From contig CABSCP010000016.1 in the NCBI GenBank assembly GCA_902476265.1, positions 18,139 to 82,138 of the forward strand: DNA of 64,000 bases, written 5' to 3'. Shown here in pieces: positions 27,150-34,609 of this stretch. The notes beneath the pieces are model-generated. The model made no database searches. It was not told where the DNA came from and saw only the letters and a program-made list of their open reading frames with translations. Position numbers and translations under genes: made by a program. Numbering within the stretch: the first letter of the stretch is position 1; the number at the start of each line of letters is the position of its first letter. This DNA is from an uncultured Lachnospiraceae bacterium. Lineage in GTDB: Bacteria; Bacillota; Clostridia; Lachnospirales; Lachnospiraceae.

Positions 27150-27845
27150 ATGGAAGAAAAAATATTGACGGACAGGGAACGGGAAGCTTTCCTGGAAGAG
27201 TTTAACAAAGGACTACACAGACTGGGCCGCGTCATGCTGGCGGCCGCGATTGTACTGCTGGTCGCAGTGCCCTTTATCATTGGCGCTGTAAACGGCGTGA
27301 TGCCCGAGGGAAAAGGATTTTTAAGCGGGTTTGCCAAGGTGGGAATCATTTACATACCGGTGGCGATTGTGGAATTTTTAGTGTATACCCCCATGCTGGG
27401 AGTGGGAGGAAGCTATCTCACCTTTCTGACAGGCAATGTGACCAACATGAAGATCCCCTGTGTGATGAACGCTTCGGATATTGCAAAGACGGAGATGGGA
27501 ACGCCGGAGAATGAAATTGTTTCCACCATCAGTGTGGCGACCAGCGCCATCGTGACGATGCTGGTAATTGTGGCGGGAGTGATTCTGCTGGCGCCGCTGC
27601 AGCCCGTTTTACAAAGCCCGGTGTTACTGCCCGCTTTTGATAATGTGGTGCCGGCGCTGTTCGGCGCGCTGGGGCTGAAATATTTTTCCAAAAGCCCGCA
27701 GATCGCCTTTGCACCGGTACTTTTGATGACGCTGCTGTGTATTTTTGTGCCTGCGGCCATCGGACAGACCAGCTTTTTGATGATTCCCTGCGGCGGTCTG
27801 GCCCTGCTGATCGGATATGTACTGTTTAAAAAGGATAAACTGTAA
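27150..27845 (+). CDS. Membrane protein paired with the DUF5058-like gene
   Basis: The 231-residue protein has a charged N-terminal 25 residues, then about six hydrophobic segments. Between segments it carries the conserved-looking MGTPENEIVSTISVATS, which could be a re-entrant or substrate loop. I do not recognise the family. GGAGGGGAGG precedes it. It is 15 nt from both neighbours in the order membrane protein, membrane protein, M20 peptidase, so the three are almost certainly one operon. Confidence 0.6.
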   Translation: MEEKILTDREREAFLEEFNKGLHRLGRVMLAAAIVLLVAVPFIIGAVNGVMPEGKGFLSGFAKVGIIYIPVAIVEFLVYTPMLGVGGSYLTFLTGNVTNMKIPCVMNASDIAKTEMGTPENEIVSTISVATSAIVTMLVIVAGVILLAPLQPVLQSPVLLPAFDNVVPALFGALGLKYFSKSPQIAFAPVLLMTLLCIFVPAAIGQTSFLMIPCGGLALLIGYVLFKKDKL

Positions 27846-27860
27846 AGGAGAAGATAGAAC

Positions 27861-29294
27861 ATGAAAATTTTAGGGATTATTTTGCTGCTGCTGATCCTTT
27901 TGACTGCGGTGGTGGTAGTGCGGGCACTGCTCTTAAAACCCACGGAAGCGCTGAATGCCAGGGTGGAGCCGGACAGAACAGAAAGAGCGGAGAACTACGG
28001 AAAACGACTGGCGGAGATGATCCGCATGGAAACGGTTTCCAGCCGGTTTGATCCTGACAGAAGCAAGTTTCTGGAGTTTCACAAAACGCTGGAGGAACTT
28101 TTCCCACAGCTGCATCGGACCTGTGAAAAACACGTATTTAACGGAAGCCTTCTGTTTAAGTGGAGCGGCAGGGGAAACCATGACCCCATCCTTCTGATGA
28201 GCCACCATGATGTGGTGGAGGCCAACGGCAAATGGGAACATGAACCTTTTTCCGGCGATATTGATGAAGAAGGAAGGGTCTGGGGGCGCGGCACCGTGGA
28301 TACGAAAGCAAGCCTCTTCTGCATCCTGACGGCGGTGGAAGAGCTGATTGCAGAAGGCTTTGTGCCGGAATGCGATGTCTATGTGGCCAGCAGCTGTACC
28401 GAGGAATGGAGCGGAGAGGGCGCACCTCTTACCGTAGAATATTTAAAGAAACAGGGCGTGAAGCTGGCGTTTCTGATGGATGAAGGCGGTATGATTATCG
28501 AGGAACCCATCGCAGGCGTCAAAGGAACTTACGGCATGGTCGGCGTTCTGGAAAAGGGCTACGGGGATGTGCGCTTTACAGCCCGCGGAAACGGCGGTCA
28601 TGCCAGCGCGCCGGGCAAAAACACGCCTCTTGTGCGTCTGGGGAAATTCATGGCGGATGTGGAAAAGCACAGCCCGTTTCAGAGCGAATTAAATCCTACG
28701 GTAAGGGAAATGTTCCGCAGGACAGCGCCCAACATGGGCTTTGGAATGAAGGTGATTTTTGCAAATATGTGGCTCTTTGCCCCTCTTTTGACAAAACTTC
28801 TGCCTTCCATCAGTTCCGCGGCGGGGGCCATGCTTCATACCACGCTGGCATTCACCATGGCGAAAGGGGCGGACGGTTTAAATGTGCTGCCGCAGGAAGC
28901 CTGGGTGACCGGAAATATGCGGTTTATTCCTCATCAGCCCACACAGGAAAGCATTTCCCTGATCCGGGAGACGGCGGACAAATATGATATTGAAACAGAA
29001 GTGATTTACAGCGACGATCCCTGTCCGGTTGTGGACTTTGACGGCAGCGCCTTCCATCTGGTGGAAGAGGTGGCGGCGGAAATTTACCCCGGCGTGGGAA
29101 TCTGTCCCTATGTGATGACCGGCGGCACCGATGCGAAATACTACAAAGAGCTCAGTGATAACTGCCTGCGTTTTGCCCCTCTTTATATCAACGGGCAGCA
29201 GTATGAAAGCATTCACGGGCTGAATGAAAATATCAACCAAAGTTCTCTTCCAAAAGGCGTTGATTTTTATAAAAAGATCATAAAGAAGAGCTGA
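27861..29294 (+). CDS. Membrane-anchored M20 metallopeptidase (CPS1/PM20D1-like)
   Basis: The 477-residue protein starts with one transmembrane helix (about 3-25), then an M20 zinc-peptidase. Metal ligands and catalytic residues visible: HHD (His115, Asp117), GRGTVD (Asp147), the Glu pair CTEEW (181-182), DEGG, and the C-terminal SIHGLNE histidine. WEHEPFSG and GRGT match the yeast carboxypeptidase S/PM20D1 branch, which cleaves Gly-Xaa dipeptides or N-acyl amino acids. Cut or conjugated amino acids could feed the neighbouring membrane proteins (inference). The helix lacks a lipobox or cleavage site. Confidence 0.87.
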   Translation: MKILGIILLLLILLTAVVVVRALLLKPTEALNARVEPDRTERAENYGKRLAEMIRMETVSSRFDPDRSKFLEFHKTLEELFPQLHRTCEKHVFNGSLLFKWSGRGNHDPILLMSHHDVVEANGKWEHEPFSGDIDEEGRVWGRGTVDTKASLFCILTAVEELIAEGFVPECDVYVASSCTEEWSGEGAPLTVEYLKKQGVKLAFLMDEGGMIIEEPIAGVKGTYGMVGVLEKGYGDVRFTARGNGGHASAPGKNTPLVRLGKFMADVEKHSPFQSELNPTVREMFRRTAPNMGFGMKVIFANMWLFAPLLTKLLPSISSAAGAMLHTTLAFTMAKGADGLNVLPQEAWVTGNMRFIPHQPTQESISLIRETADKYDIETEVIYSDDPCPVVDFDGSAFHLVEEVAAEIYPGVGICPYVMTGGTDAKYYKELSDNCLRFAPLYINGQQYESIHGLNENINQSSLPKGVDFYKKIIKKS

Positions 29295-29351
29295 AAAGAA
29301 TTGACTGATTCCAGAAAAAGGAATATCCTTTAAATATCGGGACATACTTTA

Positions 29352-29404
29352 GATACCCCGGGAAATCCGGTTCCGGTGTAAGACGGATCCGGCCGCGCGG
29401 TATC
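29352..29404 (+). promoter_or_regulatory. Structured leader of the rubrerythrin gene
   Basis: GATACC (29352-29357) pairs with GGTATC (29399-29404), and inside it CCGG with CCGG and ATCCG with CGGAT. The stretch GGGAAATCCGG...GGTGTAAGACGG loosely recalls part of a cobalamin riboswitch core, but the remaining conserved boxes are not found. Function unproven. Confidence 0.25.
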
Positions 29405-29444
29405 GGAGCAGCCGAAATTTTGAGAAGGAAAGAAGGAGATTACC

Positions 29445-29981
29445 ATGGAATTAAAAGGAAGTAAAACAGAAGCGAACCTGCTGACAGCTTTTGCAGGAGA
29501 ATCACAGGCAAGAAATAAATATACTTATTTTGCATCCAAGGCAAAGAAGGACGGTTTTGTACAGATTGCAAATATTTTCGAAGAGACAGCGAACAACGAA
29601 AAGGAACATGCGAAAATCTGGTTTAAACTCTTAAACGGCGGCATCGGTACCACAGCAGAGAACCTGAAAATTGCGGCGGAAGGCGAGAACTACGAATGGA
29701 CCGATATGTATGCTACCTTCGCAAAAGAAGCGCATGAAGAAGGCTTTGAAGCCATCGCCCGCCTGTTTGAGCAGGTAGCTGAAATCGAAAAAGAGCATGA
29801 GCAGAGATATCTGAAGCTGTTATCCAACGTGGAAAACGGCCTGGTATTCTCCAAAGACGGAGACACCATCTGGCAGTGCTCCAACTGCGGCCACATTGTG
29901 GTGGGCCAGAAGGCTCCCGAAGTATGTCCTGTATGCGCGCATCCTCAGGCTTACTTCCAGGTGAAGGCAGAGAATTACTAA
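29445..29981 (+). CDS. rbr: Rubrerythrin
   Basis: The 178-residue protein reduces hydrogen peroxide in anaerobes. A ferritin-like diiron domain is at 1-135 with ligands Glu19 (AGES), the NEKEH motif (Glu54/His55), and EKEH (Glu117/His118). A rubredoxin-like domain follows with Cys145, Cys148, Cys161 and Cys164 holding one iron. Size and domain order are standard. A strong GAAGGAG ribosome binding site and low-A/T codons suggest high expression. It has a 150-nt leader and its own terminator, so it is monocistronic. Confidence 0.97.
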   Translation: MELKGSKTEANLLTAFAGESQARNKYTYFASKAKKDGFVQIANIFEETANNEKEHAKIWFKLLNGGIGTTAENLKIAAEGENYEWTDMYATFAKEAHEEGFEAIARLFEQVAEIEKEHEQRYLKLLSNVENGLVFSKDGDTIWQCSNCGHIVVGQKAPEVCPVCAHPQAYFQVKAENY

Positions 29982-30015
29982 GAGAGAACGGCATTTTTAA
30001 AGGATGTATAAAGAG

Positions 30016-30051
30016 ACAGGTAAGAAGGAATCCCTTTTTACCTGTTTTTTT
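30016..30051 (+). terminator. Terminator after rubrerythrin
   Basis: ACAGGTAA (30016-30023) pairs with TTACCTGT (30038-30045) and is followed by a run of six more T. Confidence 0.88.
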
Positions 30052-30164
30052 GCGCCCTCATTTATCCTGATCGCTGTGCCCGCATTGCTGCAGATGGTAT
30101 AATTTATTCAATTAAAAAGAAACAGAATTCAGAAAAGGATATTGCTGTCCGGCGGTTGCCGTAG

Positions 30165-30332
30165 ATGTTTGCAGGGCGCGGATTACGCGCTGCCCGATAG
30201 CGGGGGATTCCGGCTTTGCTTCTTGAAAGAAAAAGCAAGGAGGAAGCCAGTGTGGAATACCGAAAAGGTACTTCCGCTGAATGTCTGGCTGAAAAATACT
30301 TTTTGTCCGTCCGCGCCATTCGGAAAATTTGA
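30165..30332 (+). pseudogene. Possible remnant of a small HTH protein
   Basis: One frame (30201-30332) reads a stretch ending EYRKGTSAECLAEKYFLSV, then RAIRKI and a stop. This resembles the C-terminal helix-turn-helix of small Mor/CD3324-type proteins. A stop at 30198 and a frame change upstream (GADYALPDSGG in another frame) suggest a broken gene. No start or ribosome binding site. This is a weak call; the rest of 30052-30420 holds nothing else recognisable apart from a promoter-like TTGTAC/TATCCT around 30340-30365. Confidence 0.25.
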
Positions 30333-30424
30333 GATTCTATTGTACAAAATAATTCGGTGTTATCCTGTATCTTGTGAACCGTCTTTTAACAGGCTACCAT
30401 AAAGAAAAAAGTAGGAGGCGTGAA

Positions 30425-30659
30425 ATGTTTACAGAAAAAATTTATCCCGTACAGGGGATTCCCGGACTGTCTATCTGAAAAATGTGATTTCCGATCCCAA
30501 TATTGAAGTCGGTGACTTCACCATGTATAACGATTTTGTGAGGAAACGGTCAGACAGTTACTGGAACTGAAATGGTGGGACTGGCCTGTGGAGAAGATCG
30601 CTGAAAACATCACAGTGATCCAGGCGGGAAAAACGGACCGGGCAGCGGCGCTGCAATAG
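30425..30659 (+). pseudogene. Remnant of a CatB-type xenobiotic acetyltransferase
   Basis: Three short pieces of a CatB/Vat-like hexapeptide acetyltransferase lie in order in three frames. ATG at 30425 (after GTAGGAGG) begins MFTEKIYP; a frameshift near 30465 leads to TVYLKNVISDPNIEVGDFTM then YNDF. After about 30543 the C-terminal piece ETVRQLLELKWWDWPVEKIA continues to a stop at 30657-30659. Roughly the middle two thirds of a normal family member, the whole hexapeptide repeat barrel, is missing. The gene is therefore dead by frameshift and internal deletion. Its ribosome binding site survives, so the loss may be fairly recent. Confidence 0.85.
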
Positions 30660-30780
30660 GCATAGCCTCCGACGGCGGATTATGCTATAATGTTCATGAA
30701 ATGTAAAAATCTGAGATTGTCCGGATTCGGTTTCCGGTAAAAATAAGGATTTATACTTCGGACAGAAGGAGGCACAGCAG

Positions 30781-31977
30781 ATGAAATACGATTTTACATC
30801 AATTATGGACAGAAGAGGAAAGGATTCCATCGCGGCGGATATCATTCCGTTTTCCGAAGCGGCGGTAGAAGAAGGGTATGACAGGATTCCGATGTGGGTG
30901 GCGGATATGAATTTTCCCACAGCCCCCACCATACAGGAACATGTGACGGAGCGGGTGAAGCATCCGGCGTTCGGTTATTTTGAACCCACGGACGAGTATT
31001 ATGACAGCATTATCCGCTGGCAGAAGGAAAGAAACGGCGTGACCGGGCTGACAAAGGAAGTCATCGGTTACGAAAACGGAGTGATCGGCTGTGTGGCCTC
31101 TGCGCTGCAGACATTTTCCGCGCCGGGAGAGGCGGTTTTGGTGCATTCGCCGACCTATATCGGATTTACCCATGCGCTGGAAAACAACGGCAGGAAAATC
31201 GTGTACAGCGAGTTAAAGCGGGACGAAAACGGTGTCTGGCGGATGGATTATGCGGACATGGACGAGAAACTCAAAAAGCATCACATCCATCTGGCGATTT
31301 TCTGCTCCCCTCACAATCCCTGCGGCAGAGTATGGGAGCGGGAGGAGATCGAAGGGGCCATGGAGGTTTACCGAAAAAATGACTGTGTGGTGATTTCCGA
31401 TGAAATCTGGTCGGATTTAACCCTCGGAGATTACCGGCACATCCCTACCCAGAGCGTGTCCGAGGATGCGAAAAACAGGACGATTGCGGTGTACGCGCCC
31501 TCCAAAACCTTTAATCTGGCGGGGCTGATCGGCTCCTATCATATTGTATACAATGAATATCTCAGAGACAGGCTGTTAAAGCAGGAGTCTCTGTGCCATT
31601 ATAACAACATGAACGTGCTGTCCATGCATGCTTTAATCGGCGCATATCGGCCCGAAGGACAGGAATGGCTGGATGAGCTCAAACAGGTGCTGACGCAAAA
31701 TGTGGACTGGGCTTATGAGTACATTCTGGAGAATTTTGAGGGAGTGAAGCTGGCGAAGCCCCAGGGAACCTATATGCTCTATCTGGATTGCGAAGAGTGG
31801 TGCAAAAAGAAGGGAATTTCCCTGGACGAACTGATCCGGTCCGGCATCCGGGTGGGCGTGATCTGGCAGGACGGACGGCCCTTTCACCGTCCCTGGGCCA
31901 TCCGCATGAACCTGGCCCTGCCTCATAGCAGGGTGCAGGAAGCCTTCAGACGGCTGAAGGAACATGTCTTTTCGTAA
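30781..31977 (+). CDS. PatB/MalY family aminotransferase (cystathionine beta-lyase-like)
   Basis: The 398-residue fold-type I PLP enzyme has an active-site lysine in APSKTFNLAG (Lys242), a phosphate-binding region around IGCVASAL, and CSPHNPCGRVW with an SDEIWSDL motif for the cofactor ring. These match PatB/MalY, which split cystathionine or cysteine to a keto acid, ammonia and a thiol. AGGAGG lies upstream; an extended -10 TGCTATAAT is at 30683-30691. It is 24 nt before a LacI-type regulator and likely in one transcript with it. Confidence 0.92.
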   Translation: MKYDFTSIMDRRGKDSIAADIIPFSEAAVEEGYDRIPMWVADMNFPTAPTIQEHVTERVKHPAFGYFEPTDEYYDSIIRWQKERNGVTGLTKEVIGYENGVIGCVASALQTFSAPGEAVLVHSPTYIGFTHALENNGRKIVYSELKRDENGVWRMDYADMDEKLKKHHIHLAIFCSPHNPCGRVWEREEIEGAMEVYRKNDCVVISDEIWSDLTLGDYRHIPTQSVSEDAKNRTIAVYAPSKTFNLAGLIGSYHIVYNEYLRDRLLKQESLCHYNNMNVLSMHALIGAYRPEGQEWLDELKQVLTQNVDWAYEYILENFEGVKLAKPQGTYMLYLDCEEWCKKKGISLDELIRSGIRVGVIWQDGRPFHRPWAIRMNLALPHSRVQEAFRRLKEHVFS

Positions 31978-32001
31978 AGAGGTGTTTGTAAGAGGAGGAC
32001 T

Positions 32002-33027
32002 ATGAGTACAATCAGAGATGTAGCAAAGCTGGCGGAGGTTTCTCCGGCCACTGTTTCCAGAGTGCTCAACTGTGACACCACTTATAAGATGACCGAGGAA
32101 ACCAGGGAGCGGGTCTGGCAGGCGGCGGCCAGGCTGGGCTATCAGGCCCCGGTCAAAAAGCGGGAAAAGAAGGGGAGCGGGGAGCGGAAAAAAGAAGGTC
32201 TGCGCATCGGCTGTATCATCAGCACCACATTAAAGCAGTTTGTGGACCCCTATTTTATGACGATCCTGTCCGGCATTGAGGAAAGGCTGGACGAACTGGG
32301 CTATGGCATTGACGGTGTAATGACCAGCAGTCAGCTGCAGAATCGGTATTTATCCGGCGGCAGTGCGGTAGAGCGGATGGACGGCCTGATCCTGATGGAC
32401 AGCCTGGAAGAGGAAGTCTATCGGTTCCTGCGCGGGCAGGTGAGAGAGGGCTGCATGGTGGGCATCGATACCGTGCACAAAGAATTCGACAATGTGGGGT
32501 ATGACCATATCGGCGTATCGGAACTGGCGGTGTCCTATCTTTACGAAAAGGGCTATAGAGAGATCGGTTTTATCGGGGGCAGCCATAAAATCAAACGAAA
32601 CATGGGAAAAAACAGACGGTATCTGGGATATCGGGCGGCGATGGAATATCTGGGACTTCCCGTCGATTCGGACTGGGTGCTGGACTCCCGGTGGGATGAT
32701 GCAGAGTGCGCCCGGCTGGTGGGAGAACTGGCCCGTGCCCAAAAGCTGCCCCGGGCATTTTATGCTTCCAGCGACCTGATGGCAATTGCGGCTCTGAACG
32801 CGCTCAGGGAGCATGGGGTAAGGGTGCCGGAGGAAGTGGCGGTGATGGGGGTATCCGATATCAACATCGCCAAATATGCCAATCCTCCGCTGACCACCAT
32901 CGGCATCCCCGGCAGGGAAATGGGCGTGGAAGCGGCGAATTTGCTGATCGGGCGGATGAACGGGGAAAAGCAGCCGCCCCGCCGGGTTCTGATGCCCTAC
33001 CACCTGGTGGAACGGGAAAGTACATAG
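32002..33027 (+). CDS. LacI family transcriptional regulator
   Basis: The 341-residue repressor has an N-terminal helix-turn-helix (IRDVAKLAEVSPATVSRVLN) and hinge, then a periplasmic-binding-like sensor domain (DGLILMDS, FIGGSH, FYASSDLMAIAAL, TTIGIPG). AGAGGAGG precedes the ATG. A likely target is the palindrome TGTTTAGTAAACA in the promoter of the next gene (33181-33193). The effector is unknown, presumably a sugar or sugar derivative processed by the Gfo/Idh/MocA enzyme (inference). Confidence 0.93.
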   Translation: MSTIRDVAKLAEVSPATVSRVLNCDTTYKMTEETRERVWQAAARLGYQAPVKKREKKGSGERKKEGLRIGCIISTTLKQFVDPYFMTILSGIEERLDELGYGIDGVMTSSQLQNRYLSGGSAVERMDGLILMDSLEEEVYRFLRGQVREGCMVGIDTVHKEFDNVGYDHIGVSELAVSYLYEKGYREIGFIGGSHKIKRNMGKNRRYLGYRAAMEYLGLPVDSDWVLDSRWDDAECARLVGELARAQKLPRAFYASSDLMAIAALNALREHGVRVPEEVAVMGVSDINIAKYANPPLTTIGIPGREMGVEAANLLIGRMNGEKQPPRRVLMPYHLVEREST

Positions 33028-33072
33028 TGCGCGCAAAGCCATCCGTCAGGGAAAAGGCTTCGGGCGGTCACA

Positions 33073-33111
33073 GCCATCCGTGCTTTTATACAGTATGGAT
33101 GGCCTTTTTTT
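33073..33111 (+). terminator. Terminator after the LacI gene
   Basis: GCCATCC (33073-33079) pairs with GGATGGC (33097-33103), then CTTTTTTT. It separates the regulator from the oxidoreductase promoter. Confidence 0.85.
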
Positions 33112-33150
33112 GTAGAAAATAACAAATTTTCAAAAAATGGCACCTGTTTC

Positions 33151-33209
33151 TTTACAAGTCCGGGAACTGATGCTAACATGTGTTTAGTAAACAAAACGAA
33201 TTGTTTCGT
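33151..33209 (+). promoter_or_regulatory. Promoter with LacI-type operator before the Gfo/Idh gene
   Basis: TTTACA (33151-33156), 17 nt, TAACAT (33174-33179, with upstream TGC). Immediately after lies the perfect palindrome TGTTTAGTAAACA (33181-33193), which covers the expected start of transcription. A second dyad, ACGAA and TTCGT (33196-33209), follows. This is the expected place for repression by the LacI protein encoded upstream. Confidence 0.7.
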
Positions 33210-33230
33210 AAAATAAGGAGAAAACAAACA

Positions 33231-34487
33231 ATGAAGCTTGCTTTAATCGGTGCGGGAGCGCGGGGGATGATTTATGCCCGGTACGCTTTTGCCGTAAAAG
33301 GAATGGAGATCATGGCTGTGGTGGAGCCGAATGAAGAAAGGCGCCATATTGCGGCGGAGGAATTTCAGATACCGGAAGAGATGCAGTTCACTTGTGCAGA
33401 GGATTTTTTCCGGAAAGGGAAACTCTGTGAAATCGCGGTGATCGCGTCCATGGACCGGGATCATTACGAAGAAACCATGGCTGCTCTGGAGACGGGCTAC
33501 GACATTCTGCTGGAAAAGCCCATTTCTCCCGACCCTCAGGAATGTCTCCGCATCCAGAAGAAGGCGGATGAGGCGGGCAGACAGGTCATCATCTGCCATG
33601 TGCTGCGCTATACCAATTTCTTTTCCAAAATAAAGGAGATTGTGGACAGCGGCCGCATCGGAAAGATCATTTCCATTGACCACAGTGAGAACATCGGGAA
33701 TTTCCACATGGCCCATTCCTTTGTGCGCGGAAACTGGAGAAACAGCGACTTAAGCAGCCCGCTGATCATGCAGAAATCCTGTCATGATATGGATATTCTG
33801 GTATGGCTGACCGGCAGCGATGCCAAAACCATTTCTTCCTTCGGCAGCCTGACCTATTTTAAGGAAGAGAATGCGCCTGCGGGCAGCGCGGACAGATGCC
33901 TGGAGTGCAGCGTGGCGGACAGCTGCAGATTTGACGCCAGAAAGCAGTATCTTCCCATCGCCGGAAGCTGGCCCGCTTCTGTGGTAACGCCTTCCCGCTC
34001 CCCGGAAACGCTGCTGGAGTGCCTGAAGACGAGTCCTTACGGCAGATGCGTTTACCGCTGTGACAACAATGTGTGCGATCATCAGGTGAGCATCATCGAG
34101 TTTGAAAACGGAGTGACGGCGACCTTCCATCTCTGCGGTTTTACCAACAAAATCCACAGGACGATCCATATCATGTGTGAGGACGGTGAAATTTACGGGG
34201 ATGACGGAAACAATACCATTATGGTCACCCGGTTCGCTTCTAACGATGTGGCGGAATTTGAGACGGAAACCATCCATCCGGGTTATACCTTAGGCGGACA
34301 CGGCGGCGGCGACACGGGGCTGATGGAGGATTTCCTTCGCAAAATGGAAACCCGTGATTTTTCGGACAGCAGGAGCGCCATTAGCTGTTCGATCGAAAGC
34401 CATCTGATGGCATATGCGGCGGAACAGTCCAGAGTCACGGGAAAAACGATTGATATGAAGGAACTGAAGAAAACGCTGACAGACTGA
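33231..34487 (+). CDS. Gfo/Idh/MocA family oxidoreductase
   Basis: The 418-residue NAD(P)-dependent sugar oxidoreductase has an N-terminal Rossmann motif GAGARG (7-12) and the family EKP motif (95-97, LLEKPIS). The catalytic HxxD-type CHDMDILVW follows. The middle region has several cysteines (CLECSVADSC; CVYRCDNNVCDHQ), a feature of one branch of the family. ATG at 33231 follows AAGGAG; the longer frame starts inside the operator and is rejected. Controlled by its own promoter and operator. Confidence 0.9.
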   Translation: MKLALIGAGARGMIYARYAFAVKGMEIMAVVEPNEERRHIAAEEFQIPEEMQFTCAEDFFRKGKLCEIAVIASMDRDHYEETMAALETGYDILLEKPISPDPQECLRIQKKADEAGRQVIICHVLRYTNFFSKIKEIVDSGRIGKIISIDHSENIGNFHMAHSFVRGNWRNSDLSSPLIMQKSCHDMDILVWLTGSDAKTISSFGSLTYFKEENAPAGSADRCLECSVADSCRFDARKQYLPIAGSWPASVVTPSRSPETLLECLKTSPYGRCVYRCDNNVCDHQVSIIEFENGVTATFHLCGFTNKIHRTIHIMCEDGEIYGDDGNNTIMVTRFASNDVAEFETETIHPGYTLGGHGGGDTGLMEDFLRKMETRDFSDSRSAISCSIESHLMAYAAEQSRVTGKTIDMKELKKTLTD

Positions 34488-34496
34488 CCAGGCGGC

Positions 34497-34547
34497 AGAT
34501 CCCTGTTTCCGGTATCGGGATTTTCGGGAAACAGGGATCTGTTTTTG
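34497..34547 (+). terminator. Terminator after the Gfo/Idh gene
   Basis: AGATCCCTGTTTCC (34497-34510) pairs with GGAAACAGGGATCT (34527-34540), a 14-bp perfect stem, followed by GTTTTTGG. Confidence 0.92.
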
Positions 34548-34609
34548 GTGGAAGGGCAAAGACCGCTGTGGTATACTCAAAGGGAATGAGGATGATCAGG
34601 GAGGGCGAG

